Source: Variovorax sp. PMC12 (lineage in GTDB: Bacteria > Pseudomonadota > Gammaproteobacteria > Burkholderiales > Burkholderiaceae_C). From it: DNA of 64,000 bases. The DNA is taken from the NCBI RefSeq assembly GCF_003019815.1, contig NZ_CP027774.1, positions 806,001 through 870,000 on the forward strand. Direction: 5' to 3'. This document shows positions 17,432 to 26,740 of the stretch, in pieces. The notes beneath the pieces are model-generated. The model saw only the letters and a list, made by a program, of their open reading frames with translations. It was not told where the DNA came from and did not search any database. The translations under genes were made by a program, and so were the position numbers. Within the stretch, counting starts at the first letter, position 1, and each line of letters begins with the position of its first letter.

Positions 17432-18358
17432 ATGGACCTCAATATTTTCATCGACGGCGATCAAGGCACCACTGGCCTCGATCTGCAGAACCGGCTCCGG
17501 GGTGGGGAATTTCTCATCCGCACACTGCCGACGGACTTGCGCAAGGATGCAGCGGCGCGCAGGGCTGCGCTCAACGAGTGCGACATCGCGATCCTCTGCC
17601 TGCCCGATGCCGCGGCCCGGGATGCGGTGGCGATGATCGACAACCCGGCAGTGCGTGTCATCGACGCCAGCTCGGCGCACCGCACCAGCCCGGGTTGGGT
17701 CTACGGCCTTCCGGAGCTCGATGCGGGGCAAGGCGAACGCATCGCGTCGACATCGCGGGTCACAAATCCGGGCTGCTATCCCACCGCCGCAGTCGCGCTG
17801 CTGCGGCCGTTGACGGATGCGGGTCTGCTGCCGGCCGACTATCCGCTCGTCATCCACGCCGTGTCAGGCTATTCGGGCCAGGGGCGGGCGGGCGCGGAAG
17901 CGTACGAGGCCGGGACGGGTGCGCATTCGTTGAAGGTCTACGGGCTTGGCTTGGAGCACAAGCATGTGCCGGAGATCGAGACCTATGCCGGCTTGGCGCA
18001 GCGGCCCATCTTCGTGCCGGCCTATAGCAGCTACCGGCAGGGCATCGTGCTCACCATCGGACTGCACACGCGGATGCTTGCCGCAGACGCCTCCGGCGCG
18101 CGCATCCACGAATGCCTGATGGAGCGATACCACGATGCGGCGCATGTGCGTGTGCTGCCGATGTCTCCGGACGCGCCAATGACGGAGCTGGACCCGCAAG
18201 TCCACAACGGCACGAACGACATGAGCCTGGCGGTTGCCTGCAATGAACGCATGGGACAGATTGTCTTGAGCGCGGTTCTCGACAACCTGGGCAAGGGCGC
18301 GGCAGGCGCGGCCGTGCAGAACCTGCGCCTGATGGCTGGGGTCAGACCCCTTCGATGA
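17432..18358 (+). CDS. argC: N-acetyl-gamma-glutamyl-phosphate reductase, short (type 2) form
   Basis: A 308-residue NADP-dependent reductase of arginine synthesis (N-acetylglutamyl phosphate to the semialdehyde). It starts with the Rossmann segment NIFIDGDQGTTGLDLQNRL; the catalytic cysteine is in TNPGCYPTAAV and the conserved histidines are in HKHVPEIE. Length and the DGDQGTTG start match the short AgrC type rather than the ~345-residue enzyme. The ATG at 17432 gives the family start. It is not in an arg operon here but beside a divergent LysR regulator. Its 3' end overlaps the convergent DUF1330 gene by 17 bp. Confidence 0.88.
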   Translation: MDLNIFIDGDQGTTGLDLQNRLRGGEFLIRTLPTDLRKDAAARRAALNECDIAILCLPDAAARDAVAMIDNPAVRVIDASSAHRTSPGWVYGLPELDAGQGERIASTSRVTNPGCYPTAAVALLRPLTDAGLLPADYPLVIHAVSGYSGQGRAGAEAYEAGTGAHSLKVYGLGLEHKHVPEIETYAGLAQRPIFVPAYSSYRQGIVLTIGLHTRMLAADASGARIHECLMERYHDAAHVRVLPMSPDAPMTELDPQVHNGTNDMSLAVACNERMGQIVLSAVLDNLGKGAAGAAVQNLRLMAGVRPLR

Positions 18359-18632
18359 TCCGCAGATCGCGCTCGACGCCGTCTCCCAGCGCGTCAAGCG
18401 CGGCCTTGTATTCGGGGCTGTCGTGCGTGGCCGTCGCCTGTTCCAGGCTGTCGAACTCGATCAGCACGGTGCGCTCGGACAAGCCGTGTTCGTAGACCTT
18501 TGCGGGAAGGCCGCGCGCCAGGAATCGCCCGCCGCCGGCGGAGATCGCAGGACCTGCCAGCTTCGCGTAGGCCGCGAGCTTGTCGGCGTCCTTGACGGCA
18601 CGGTATGCACTGACCCAATAGGCTTTTGCCAT
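18342..18632 (-). CDS. DUF1330-family protein
   Basis: A 96-residue protein of the DUF1330 family, small cytoplasmic ferredoxin-like dimeric alpha/beta proteins. Diagnostic segments: YWVSAYRAVKDADKLAAYAK at the start, GGGRFLARGLPAKVYEHG in the middle and ERTVLIEFDSLEQATATHDSPEY near the end. The ATG at 18632 fits the family length; the frame continues upstream without family similarity. No enzymatic role is established for the family. The gene converges on argC with a short overlap and lies 71 bp downstream of the DUF2891 gene. Confidence 0.85.
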   Translation of the reverse strand: MAKAYWVSAYRAVKDADKLAAYAKLAGPAISAGGGRFLARGLPAKVYEHGLSERTVLIEFDSLEQATATHDSPEYKAALDALGDGVERDLRIIEGV

Positions 18633-18703
18633 GGTGATTGCTCTTTGGTTGACCAGCCGGAAATATAGCGTGGCGGCGCGGGCGATGCAGGCGCACCCGG
18701 TGC

Positions 18704-19708
18704 TCAGGCCTCCAGCGCCAGCACGGCAAAGCTGGCCAGCCAGTGTTCGCCCATGTAGTCGCCGGCCACATGGGGCAGGCCCAGTGCGAGATGTTCGTCG
18801 GCGGCCTGCAGCGCGGCAATGCGGCGCGCATCGCCCTCGGGCAGCGAAGAGGCGATGCTGCGCCAGCACCAGGCGCGGCTGAGGTTCAGGCCGTCGAGGT
18901 GTGCGATCTTGCCGTCGGTGCGGTCCGATACCGACGCCGGGCGAAACAGCGTGGCCGGTTCGCGCGATGCGATGCGCGGCAGGAAACGATCGAGCCACGA
19001 CACGAACGCGTCTGGCGGCAGCAGGCGCCGCATGCATTCGGCTTCGATCAGCGCGGAAGACTGGAAGTCGTCGCCGCTGGGTTCGCCCCAGGCCGGGCAG
19101 TCGGTGTCGTCGCCGTACCAGCGGCTGGCCGTGGAAAGCAGCAACTCGGCCAGCGCGGTGTCCGATGTCGCCTGTGCATAGTCGGCTGCCATCCGGAGGC
19201 CGAAAGCCGTATTGAAATGGGTGCCGACGCGCACGGGGTAGGTGGCCAGCGGAAGGAAGTCGCGGTAGCGCTGCGCGAAGGTTTCGGCAAGCGGTGCCAT
19301 CGCGTTCGACCAGCGTGCGTCACTGTGCTGCGCGAGCTCCGACGCCAGCTTGAGCAGCCAGCCCCAGCCGTACGGCCGCTTGAAGCCCCGGGCGGTGGGT
19401 TGTGCGAGGTAGGCGCATTCGGCGGTGATCTTCGCCGTCACGTAGTGTTCGTCGAAGAGCTGTTCGATCCTCGCGGCCGGCGCGATGCCGGGGAAACGGC
19501 GCAGCAGGTACGCCAGCATCCAGTGGCTGTGCACGCAGGAGTGCCAGTCGTAGCTGCCGTAGAACACCGGATGCAACTCGCTCGGCGTGCGTGCGTCCTG
19601 CGGGCCGGCCAGCACGTGGTCGGGCTTGTTGGGGTATTCGCGCGTGACATGGCCCAGTGCGATGTCGGCAAAGCGCGCGGCCAGATCTTCGGTGAGGGTC
19701 GGTTGCAT
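18704..19708 (-). CDS. DUF2891-family protein
   Basis: A 334-residue protein matching the DUF2891 family, which has an (alpha/alpha)-toroid-like helical composition. Recognisable family segments are HPVFYGSYDWHSCVHSHWMLAYLLR, FKRPYGWGWLLKLA, VRVGTHFNTAFGL and LSRAWCWRSIA. No signal peptide or membrane span is visible, so it is probably cytoplasmic. The aromatic and histidine-rich first half resembles the catalytic face of sugar-active toroids, but no reaction is known. It lies on its own, 71 bp before DUF1330. Confidence 0.83.
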   Translation of the reverse strand: MQPTLTEDLAARFADIALGHVTREYPNKPDHVLAGPQDARTPSELHPVFYGSYDWHSCVHSHWMLAYLLRRFPGIAPAARIEQLFDEHYVTAKITAECAYLAQPTARGFKRPYGWGWLLKLASELAQHSDARWSNAMAPLAETFAQRYRDFLPLATYPVRVGTHFNTAFGLRMAADYAQATSDTALAELLLSTASRWYGDDTDCPAWGEPSGDDFQSSALIEAECMRRLLPPDAFVSWLDRFLPRIASREPATLFRPASVSDRTDGKIAHLDGLNLSRAWCWRSIASSLPEGDARRIAALQAADEHLALGLPHVAGDYMGEHWLASFAVLALEA

Positions 19709-19815
19709 CCGCGGATGTTGGCATATCGCTCGTTGCGAACGAAGAAGAAGCCGCGCGCTATGCGGTCCGGATGGGCAACTGCTACCAGTTCAGTCCACAG
19801 GCCTGCGGCAGCAGG

Positions 19816-20361
19816 TCATTGGGGATCGACGACATCGAACTCGAACTGCACCGGCGCGGAGTCTTCGACGTAAGCGGTGATCAGGTAGTGGCCGGCAGGA
19901 TCGCCCTGGGCCACGTCCCAAGACTTCGAAATGGTGCCGTCGTAGACGTTCAGCGTCACGTCCATCGAGATGGTCTTGCGATCCGCCGACATGCCGTGGG
20001 GCTGGCCACCGGTACCCCATATCTTCGGGGTTTCCGGCAATGACATGCGTTCGAGAACGCGGACCTTGCCGGACTTCTGGTTGAGTTTCAGGATCCAGCC
20101 GTAGTTCTGGTTGACCGTTCGAGGAACGGTGTTCGAAGCCCTGAATTCCAGCACGTCGTTGTCGGGTGCGAGCTTGAAGAGGCCGAAGACCGCATCGAGG
20201 GGACACGCGCCGTTCGTTTTCGGCGCGGCGGCGCAGGCTTTGAACACGGCGGCATTGGATTCGGCCATGGACGCATGCGACGTTGTGCCTATCGTTTGAG
20301 CGCCGATGTGTATCGACGTGAGCGCGGCGGAAAGAACAACAAGGTGGCGGAAATGGTTCAT
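19816..20361 (-). CDS. Secreted protein of unknown function
   Basis: A 181-residue protein with an N-terminal signal peptide (MNHFRHLVVLSAALTSIHIGAQ). The mature part contains a Cys pair (KACAAAP, GACPLDAVF) and beta-strand-like sequence (RVLERMSLPETPKIWG, ISMDVTLNVYDGTISKSW, ITAYVEDSAPVQFEFDVV), consistent with an exported beta-sandwich. I do not recognise the family. Codon use and GC match the neighbours. It stands alone between DUF2891 and the carbonic anhydrase, with gaps of about 107 and 148 bp. Confidence 0.65.
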   Translation of the reverse strand: MNHFRHLVVLSAALTSIHIGAQTIGTTSHASMAESNAAVFKACAAAPKTNGACPLDAVFGLFKLAPDNDVLEFRASNTVPRTVNQNYGWILKLNQKSGKVRVLERMSLPETPKIWGTGGQPHGMSADRKTISMDVTLNVYDGTISKSWDVAQGDPAGHYLITAYVEDSAPVQFEFDVVDPQ

Positions 20362-20509
20362 GGCAAATCAAGTTCCTCGAGCGGCTGTCGAACGGCCAAT
20401 CCTAAGCGTCCGCTTTCGAGAACCTCTGATGGCCGATTCGGGGCTGGTCTTGTAGGCGGTGCTTCGACCAAAGCTGACCAACGGCCGTCGTTGGCGAGAG
20501 ACTTGCGAC

Positions 20510-21139
20510 TTAGACCGCCGCCGGGTGGTCCTCAAGCGGCACGAAGGAATTGCCGGAGGGTGCCAGGGCCACGATGGAGCCGGACTCGATGTCATACACC
20601 CATCCGTGTAGCGTCAGCTTTCCTTGCGCCAGCGCGAGCGCCACGGAAGGATGGGTGCGCAGGTTGTTCAACTGTGCGATGACGTTCTCACGCACCATGC
20701 TGTCGATGCGCGCTCGCGCGGTGTCGTGGTGCTTCGATTCGTTGATCATGCGGGCTGCGTCCGCATAGCGAAGCCAGTTCTTCACCGCCGGCATGTGGTC
20801 CAGGCACGCGCAGGTGGCAACGGCAGTCATCGCACCGCAGTCGGAGTGGCCGCATATGACGATGTCCGTGACCTTCAAGGCGGCGACCGCGTATTCGACC
20901 GTTGCCGACACGCCCCCAGGTTCAGGACCGAAGGAGGGAACGATGTTGCCGGCGTTGCGGATGACGAACAAGTCGCCGGGCTCGCGCTGCGTCACCAGCT
21001 CAGGGACCATGCGGCTGTCCGAGCAGGAAATGAACAGCGTCGTCGGCTCCTGCTTGGTCGCGAGCTTCTGGAAAAGTTCTCTGCGAGTGGGAAACACCTC
21101 TCGCTGGAACCGCAGGAATCCGTCTACAACGTCACGCAT
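20510..21139 (-). CDS. Beta-class carbonic anhydrase
   Basis: A 209-residue beta-carbonic anhydrase (CO2 + water to bicarbonate, zinc-dependent, cytoplasmic). All zinc and active-site residues are present: C39 and D41-R43 in SCSDSRMVP, H98 and C101 in CGHSDCGAMTA. The middle segment RNAGNIVPSFGPEPGGVSATVEYAV and the late LTLHGWVYDIESGSI are typical. The length is normal for the Can/CynT group. It is divergent from the methyltransferase gene with a 217-bp gap. No cyanase gene is adjacent, so a housekeeping bicarbonate role is most likely. Confidence 0.92.
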   Translation of the reverse strand: MRDVVDGFLRFQREVFPTRRELFQKLATKQEPTTLFISCSDSRMVPELVTQREPGDLFVIRNAGNIVPSFGPEPGGVSATVEYAVAALKVTDIVICGHSDCGAMTAVATCACLDHMPAVKNWLRYADAARMINESKHHDTARARIDSMVRENVIAQLNNLRTHPSVALALAQGKLTLHGWVYDIESGSIVALAPSGNSFVPLEDHPAAV

Positions 21140-21356
21140 CGAGTCTCCAACTGATGGTGAATTTTACCAAGGAGCGGGTGCGGCCCGGCAAGGCGCTGTT
21201 TCAGGGAGACCGGGCAGGCTCCTTCGCGATGAAATCGACTGGTTGGATTTCGTCGCCGGAGCAGGTGTGCCCGTGGCCAGCATGCTTCTCGTGCGTCCGG
21301 CCTCTTCCAAGTCTTGGCCTCGGGACCACCGCGCCATCCGGTCAGAATGGGAGACT

Positions 21357-22313
21357 ATGCCGATGCCTATGCAGCCCCTGTTCGACGCAATCGCTTCAAT
21401 GTCCGCACCGGTGGATGCGCAGCGCATCTTCCACGGGCGCGGCGGGCTTCATCCCGAGTGCGCTCACTTGTCGCTGGACTTCTTCCCGCCGGTTTGGCTG
21501 TTGACCAGCTTCAAGCCCGCGACGGGCGACGAACTGGCTGCAATCGGCGCCGCGCTGGAGCGCCGCTGGTCGCAGTTGGCACCGGGTGAAACGCTGCAAT
21601 GGGTGTTTCAGTGCCGGCATGAAGGCCAGAGCAGCACGCAACTCATGAGCGGCTCGCTGCCCGACCCGCATTGGGTCACCGAGGAGGGTGTTCGCTATCG
21701 CGTCAACGTGGCCCGGGGCCAGAACCACGGGCTGTTTCTCGACATGGCCGAAGGACGGCGCTGGGTTCGTGCATTTGTGAAGGCGCGCCCCGACGCCCGG
21801 TCGCGCGTCAAGGTGCTCAACCTGTTTGCCTACACCTGCGCGTTCTCGGTGGTCGCATTGCAGGCAGGAGCCCGCCACGTCACCAACCTGGACATGAGCA
21901 AGGGCGCACTGGCCGTGGGGCAGCAGAACCACCGCGCCAACGGCGTGCTCGAAGGCGCGAGCTTCCTCCCCCATGACCTTTTCAGTTCGTGGGGAAAAAT
22001 CACGCGCGCAGGCCCTTACGGGCTGGTCATCGTCGACCCACCGAGCTATCAAAAGGGAAGTTTCGTTGCGACCAAGGACTACGCCCGGCTGATCAAGCGC
22101 TTGCCTGACCTGCTCGCGCCCGATGGCCATGTCCTGCTATGCCTCAATGCGCCAGAACTGGGACCCAAATTCCTGCAGGAGCAAATGAGCGAACTGGCGC
22201 CGGAACTGGATTTCGTGGAGAGACTGGCGAATCCGAGCACCTTTCCCGACGTGTCCGACGAGCGGTCGCTGAAGGTGCTGGTGTACCGGGCGCCGCCGGA
22301 TGTCCGGACCTGA
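21357..22313 (+). CDS. Class I SAM-dependent methyltransferase, RlmI/RlmK-like
   Basis: A 318-residue methyltransferase of the RlmI/RlmK (23S rRNA cytosine-C5/guanine) type. The SAM pocket is in VKVLNLFAYTCAFSVVALQAGA, followed by NLDMSKGALAVGQQNH; the catalytic-site-like motif is VDPPSYQKGSF, and the substrate side carries NVARGQNHGLFLDM. It lacks the N-terminal PUA domain of RlmI. I chose the ATG at 21357; two more in-frame ATGs follow within 12 bases. The target RNA or protein is not proven. It is not in an evident operon. Confidence 0.78.
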   Translation: MPMPMQPLFDAIASMSAPVDAQRIFHGRGGLHPECAHLSLDFFPPVWLLTSFKPATGDELAAIGAALERRWSQLAPGETLQWVFQCRHEGQSSTQLMSGSLPDPHWVTEEGVRYRVNVARGQNHGLFLDMAEGRRWVRAFVKARPDARSRVKVLNLFAYTCAFSVVALQAGARHVTNLDMSKGALAVGQQNHRANGVLEGASFLPHDLFSSWGKITRAGPYGLVIVDPPSYQKGSFVATKDYARLIKRLPDLLAPDGHVLLCLNAPELGPKFLQEQMSELAPELDFVERLANPSTFPDVSDERSLKVLVYRAPPDVRT

Positions 22314-22547
22314 GGTCTGAAGCGACCGGCCTGCTTTTCCTTCCCTTTCTTCCCTCGCTCGTAGTGCCACTTGATGGCGATGAACATGCCCGTGCCGAAC
22401 ACGATCGCACTGGTGCGAACCGGCGTCGCTGCTCGGCGGTGATGCACTGGAAATTACAAAGCACCTTTTCATGCCTTGATGCATGCCGCGAAGCGTGCGC
22501 TCCTAAACTGGGAAAAAGCATTCCGCATCCCATTCAGGAGACATCCC

Positions 22548-23507
22548 ATGCCAGTCCGGAAGCGCCTTGGCGGCTTTCTGCTCGGTCTCGTCCTCGCCGT
22601 CGGTGCGGCGCAGGCCCAACAACCCTTGCGTATCGTCGTTCCCTTCGCGGCCGGCGGCGGAACCGATCAGTACGCGCGGCTGCTGGCCTCCGAACTCACC
22701 AGCCGCGGCACCCAGACGATCGTGGAGAACAAGCCGGGCGCCAGCGGCATCGTGGCGGCGGACAACGTGGCGCGTTCCAAGCCCGACGGCACCACGTTGC
22801 TGATGAGTTCGCTGAGCATCCTGGCCAGCAACACCGTGATGTACGACAAGCTGCCCTACGACCCGGTGACCAGCTTCACGCCGGTCACGCAGATCGCCTA
22901 CCAGCCGACCATCATCGTGGGCCGCACCGACCTGCCCTACAAGAACATCAAGGAAATGGTGGCCTATGCCAAGGCGCATCCGGACAAGATCAATCGCGGC
23001 TCGCCGGGCGCATCCATCCTGACCAACCTGGCGCCCCTGGCCTTCGAGAGCATGGCGGGCATCCGCACGATGCACATTCCCTTCAATGGCGATTCGCCCG
23101 GCCTGCAGGCCATGCTCGGCAGCCAGATCGACATCCAGGGAACCTCCATCACCGGCCCGCTGCAGCATGTCAAGGCGGGCAAGATGCGCGTGCTGGGCGT
23201 GATGGACGTCAAGCGTCTGCCCCAGGTGCCCGATGCGCCCACCTTCAAGGAGCAGGGCTACGACATCGAGGCGCTGCTGTGGTACGCGCTTTCCGCACCC
23301 GCCGCCACGCCCAAGGACATCGTCGACAAGCTCAACCGCGCGGTCAACCAGGTGCTGGTCGATCCCGCCTTCATCGCGCGCGCCCAGGCCATAGGGATGG
23401 AGCCGCGAGGCGGCACGCCGCAGGCGCTGGCCGACTACGTGAAGGCCGAGACGCAGCGCTGGATCCCGCTGCTGCAGCGCCTGGACCTGCCCAAGCAGGG
23501 GCACTGA
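22548..23507 (+). CDS. Bug/TctC-family solute-binding protein
   Basis: A 319-residue periplasmic binding protein of the tripartite tricarboxylate transporter (Bug) family. Signal peptide ends AVGAAQAQ near residue 23; the family motif PFAAGGGTDQYARLLA follows, then ENKPGASGIVAADNVA and the NRGSPGASILTNLAP segment that lines the carboxylate site. CAGGAG at 22535-22540 sets the ATG. No TctA/TctB membrane genes are nearby. It directly precedes an SDR, acyl-CoA dehydrogenase and CoA-transferase operon, suggesting uptake or sensing of that pathway's organic acid. It is closely related to the inverted Bug gene at 26735-27691. Confidence 0.9.
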   Translation: MPVRKRLGGFLLGLVLAVGAAQAQQPLRIVVPFAAGGGTDQYARLLASELTSRGTQTIVENKPGASGIVAADNVARSKPDGTTLLMSSLSILASNTVMYDKLPYDPVTSFTPVTQIAYQPTIIVGRTDLPYKNIKEMVAYAKAHPDKINRGSPGASILTNLAPLAFESMAGIRTMHIPFNGDSPGLQAMLGSQIDIQGTSITGPLQHVKAGKMRVLGVMDVKRLPQVPDAPTFKEQGYDIEALLWYALSAPAATPKDIVDKLNRAVNQVLVDPAFIARAQAIGMEPRGGTPQALADYVKAETQRWIPLLQRLDLPKQGH

Positions 23508-24266
23508 ATGAGCCCCTTGTTCGACGACACCGTGGCCCTGGTCAGCGGTGCGAGCCAGGGCATCGGCTTCGCGATTGCCACCCGCCTGCTCGAGGCGGGC
23601 TGCCGCGTGGCACTGACAGACCTCGACGCCGACAGCACCCGGGAAGCGGCCCGTCGCACAGGCCACGCGGCGGACCGCGTCCGGCCCTATGCGCTGGACG
23701 TGCGCGATGCCGCGCAATGCGAAGCCGTGGTCTCTGATCTGCAGGAAGCCTGGGGCCCCGTGGGCGTGCTCGTGAACAACGCGGGGGTGAGCGGCCGCAG
23801 CGCCGTGTTCGAGGCACAGGCACTCTCGCAGGACATCGACCACGTGATGGCGGTGAACGTCAAGGGCGTGCTCAACCTGTCCGTGGCCTGCACCCGGGGC
23901 CTGCACCGGACCCGTGGCGCCATCGTCAACGTGGCCTCCATCACTTCGCTGGTGGCGACCTCGGCGCACATCGCCTACGGCGCCTCCAAGGGGGCCGTCG
24001 CCCAGCTGACCAAGTTCCTGGCGCGAGACTTCGGGCCGCACGGCGTGCGCGTCAACGCCGTCGCACCCGGACTGGTGATGACGCCCATGACCGCCCACAT
24101 CGCGGATGACGCCGAACGCTGCGAGCGGATGGTGCGTCGTACGTATCTGCGCCGCGCGGCGGATCCGCAGGACATCGCGGGGCCCGTGGTGTTCCTGGCT
24201 TCGGAGCAGGCGCGCTACGTCACCGGCACCATCCTGCCGGTGGATGGCGGCTACACAGCCAACTGA
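23508..24266 (+). CDS. SDR-family oxidoreductase (3-hydroxyacyl/FabG-like)
   Basis: A 252-residue short-chain dehydrogenase starting immediately after the Bug stop codon (TGA-ATG, no gap). Motifs: SGASQGIG at about 13-20, VNNAGVSG, catalytic Ser in VASITS, YGASK as YxxxK, and the C-terminal LPVDGGYTAN. Its own stop overlaps the next gene's start (TGATG). By context it oxidises a hydroxyl or reduces a keto group on an acyl-CoA or related intermediate; the substrate is unknown. Confidence 0.87.
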   Translation: MSPLFDDTVALVSGASQGIGFAIATRLLEAGCRVALTDLDADSTREAARRTGHAADRVRPYALDVRDAAQCEAVVSDLQEAWGPVGVLVNNAGVSGRSAVFEAQALSQDIDHVMAVNVKGVLNLSVACTRGLHRTRGAIVNVASITSLVATSAHIAYGASKGAVAQLTKFLARDFGPHGVRVNAVAPGLVMTPMTAHIADDAERCERMVRRTYLRRAADPQDIAGPVVFLASEQARYVTGTILPVDGGYTAN

Positions 24267-25456
24267 TGCCTTCATTGCGGGAAGAACACATGATCCGGGA
24301 TCCCTCTGCATTCGACGAAACCCTGGCCGCCTTGCGGCGCTATGTGCGGGAGCAGCTGATTCCACGCGAGGCGGAGGTCGAGCAGCGGGACGAGGTTCCG
24401 GCCGACCTCGTCGACGACATGGCGGCGCGCGGCTTCTTCGGCTGGTCCATTCCGCAGGAATGGAACGGCGCCGGAATGACGACCGAAGAACTGGTGCTTG
24501 CCGCGATGGAGCTGTCCCAGGCCTCGGTCGCGTTCCGGGCGCGGGTGGGCACGAACACCGGCATCGGCTCCGAGGCGCTGGTGGCCGACGGCACGCCGCA
24601 GCAGAAGGCACGCTACCTGCCGCTGCTGGCCAGCGGCGCCTTGACCGGCGCGTTCGCATTGACGGAGCCCGATGCCGGCTCGGATGCGACCGCGCTGAAG
24701 ACGAGCGCCACACGCGACGGCGAGCACTACGTGCTCAACGGAACCAAGTGCTTCATCACCAATGCGCCGATCGCGGGGCTGTTCACCGTGCTGGCGCGCA
24801 CCGATCCGCAAGACCGCTCCGCCCGTGGCATCTCGGCCTTCCTGGTCGAGCGCGGGACGCCCGGGCTTTCGACGGGAGAGGCCTACCGCAAGATGGGGCA
24901 GGCCGGATCGCCCGTGTCCGAGGTGCTTCTGAGCGACTGCCGCGTGCCGGCCGACAGCCTCATCGGCGGCGTGGAGGGCATGGGTTTCAAGACGGCGATG
25001 AAGGTGCTCAACAAGCAGCGCATCCACCTGGCGGCGCTGTGCACGGGACCTGCCATACGCATGCTGGATGAAGCCGTCGCGTGGACCTGCGAGCGCCGCC
25101 AGTTCGGCCAGCCGGTGGCCGGCTTCCAACTGGTGCAGGCCCTGATCGCCGACTGCCAGACCGAAATCCAGGCGGCGCGCGCGCTGATCCTGCAGACCGC
25201 GCGCCAGCGCGACGCCGGCGAGGACGTGACCATGCAGGCGTCGATCTGCAAGTACTTCGCCTCGGAGATGTGCGGGCGCGTGGCGGACCGCTGCGTGCAG
25301 ATGCTGGGCGGCACGGGCTTCATCCAGGGCCATCCGGTCGAGCGCTTCTACCGCGACGTCCGGCTGTTCCGCCTCTACGAAGGCACGAGCCAGATCCATC
25401 AACTGAACATTGCCAGGCGCACCATCGCGGCGGCGGGCTACCGGCTGGGCGACTGA
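24266..25456 (+). CDS. Acyl-CoA dehydrogenase
   Basis: A 396-residue flavoprotein that introduces an alpha,beta double bond into an acyl-CoA. The FAD/acyl-binding motif GAFALTEPDAGSDATAL is central, and the C-terminal YEGTSQIHQLNIAR contains the glutamate that serves as catalytic base in most of the family; MLGGTGFIQGHPVERFYRD precedes it. Two starts are possible: 24266, overlapping the SDR stop, or the ATG at 24290 (MIRDPSAF). CaiB transferase follows 39 bp later. The chain-type specificity (branched, aromatic or dicarboxylic) is not visible. Confidence 0.88.
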   Translation: MPSLREEHMIRDPSAFDETLAALRRYVREQLIPREAEVEQRDEVPADLVDDMAARGFFGWSIPQEWNGAGMTTEELVLAAMELSQASVAFRARVGTNTGIGSEALVADGTPQQKARYLPLLASGALTGAFALTEPDAGSDATALKTSATRDGEHYVLNGTKCFITNAPIAGLFTVLARTDPQDRSARGISAFLVERGTPGLSTGEAYRKMGQAGSPVSEVLLSDCRVPADSLIGGVEGMGFKTAMKVLNKQRIHLAALCTGPAIRMLDEAVAWTCERRQFGQPVAGFQLVQALIADCQTEIQAARALILQTARQRDAGEDVTMQASICKYFASEMCGRVADRCVQMLGGTGFIQGHPVERFYRDVRLFRLYEGTSQIHQLNIARRTIAAAGYRLGD

Positions 25457-25495
25457 GCGAGCGGTATCAAAGAAAGCAAGATCCGGGAATATCGA

Positions 25496-26707
25496 ATGAA
25501 CCACTCTTCTTCCATGCAGCCGCTTGCCGGCGTGCGTGTGCTGGACCTCTCCAGGGTCATGGCGGGCCCGCTGTGCGGCATGGCGCTGGCCGACCTGGGC
25601 GCCGACGTGATCAAGGTCGAGCACCCGGAGCGCGGCGACGACACGCGGGACTGGGGCGTGCGCATCGGCAGCCACAACACGTCCTACTTCAACAGCTGCA
25701 ACCGCAACAAGCGCTCGATCTGCGTGGACCTGCAGGACAAGGACGGCCAGGAACTCGTGCGCAAGCTCGCGGCGCAATGCGACGTGGTGATCCAGAACTT
25801 CAAGTACGGCGGCGCGCAGAAGATGGGGCTGGGCTATGAAGACCTGCGCAGCATCAACCCGGAGATCATCTACTGCTCGATCTCGGGCTATTCGGTGCTG
25901 AGCGACGAGAAGGCGCGGCCGGGCTACGACCTCGTGATCCAGGGCGAGACCGGCTTGATGGCCATGAATGGCGAAGAAGGGCAGGGGCCGCTGAAGTTCG
26001 GCATTGCCGCGGTCGACATGTTCACCGGCATGTACTCGGCCCAGGCCATCCTGGCTGTGCTGTACGAGCGCACGCGCACCGGCGAAGGCCGCCACATCCA
26101 GATGTCGCTGTACGACAGCGGGATGATGATCACGTCCTACTACGGGCTGACCGCCTGGCTCAACCGGGGGGATCCGGCGAAGTTCGGCAACTCGCATCCG
26201 TCGATCGTGCCGTACGGCGTGTTCGAGGCCGCGGACGGACCGCTGGTGATAGCGGTCGGAAACAACGGCCAGTTCAAAAGGTTCTGCGACGAGGTGATCT
26301 TCTGCCCGGAACTGCCTGTCGATCCGAAGTTCGCCACCAACACCGAACGCTCCAGGCACCGGCACGAACTGCTGCCCATACTGCTCGGCAAAGTCGGCCA
26401 GTTCTCGCGCGCCGATCTCATCGGCCGCATGAACAAGGCCGGCATTCCCTGCGGCGAGGTGCTCGGCCTCTACGAGGCGCTGCAGTCGGAGCGCACGGCG
26501 CAGACGCAGGTCTGGCACCGCTTCGAGGACACGCAGGCGGGAGCGCAGGCCGTCCACGCGCCGCCCTACATCATCGACGGCGCGCGCGCCGGTGTGCGCC
26601 ATCCGCCGCCGCACCTGGGGGAGCACACGGCCGAAGTGCTGCGCGAGCTGCTCGACATGGGCGAGGCGCAGCTCGAAGCCCTGGGCAGCAGGAGCATCAT
26701 CAAGTAA
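25496..26707 (+). CDS. CaiB/BaiF-family (class III) CoA-transferase
   Basis: A 403-residue family III CoA-transferase that exchanges CoA between carboxylic acids. It starts PLAGVRVLDLSRVMAGPLCGM, has the ADVIKVEHPERGDDTR motif, and its catalytic aspartate is in RPGYDLVIQGETGLM. The C-terminal NKAGIPCGEV region is normal. Its likely role is to activate the acid bound by the adjacent Bug protein before the acyl-CoA dehydrogenase acts, which is inference from operon order. Its stop codon is inside a strong stem-loop shared with the convergent Bug gene. Confidence 0.9.
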   Translation: MNHSSSMQPLAGVRVLDLSRVMAGPLCGMALADLGADVIKVEHPERGDDTRDWGVRIGSHNTSYFNSCNRNKRSICVDLQDKDGQELVRKLAAQCDVVIQNFKYGGAQKMGLGYEDLRSINPEIIYCSISGYSVLSDEKARPGYDLVIQGETGLMAMNGEEGQGPLKFGIAAVDMFTGMYSAQAILAVLYERTRTGEGRHIQMSLYDSGMMITSYYGLTAWLNRGDPAKFGNSHPSIVPYGVFEAADGPLVIAVGNNGQFKRFCDEVIFCPELPVDPKFATNTERSRHRHELLPILLGKVGQFSRADLIGRMNKAGIPCGEVLGLYEALQSERTAQTQVWHRFEDTQAGAQAVHAPPYIIDGARAGVRHPPPHLGEHTAEVLRELLDMGEAQLEALGSRSIIK

Positions 26708-26740
26708 GCGGGCAGGGCCCGAGGGCCCTGCCGCTTACTG
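26702..26740. terminator. Bidirectional stem-loop containing both convergent stop codons
   Basis: AGTAAGCGGGCAGGGCCC at 26703-26720, loop GA, then GGGCCCTGCCGCTTACT at 26723-26739: 17 paired bases with a single bulged G. The CoA-transferase TAA (26705-26707) and the opposite Bug gene's stop (26735-26737) both lie in the stem. No clear U-tract follows on either side, so it may act as an mRNA 3'-end or Rho-assisted terminator. Confidence 0.65.

Noticed and set aside
24272..26626. A 784-codon minus-strand open frame
   Set aside because: Antisense to acyl-CoA dehydrogenase and CoA-transferase genes with intact catalytic motifs.
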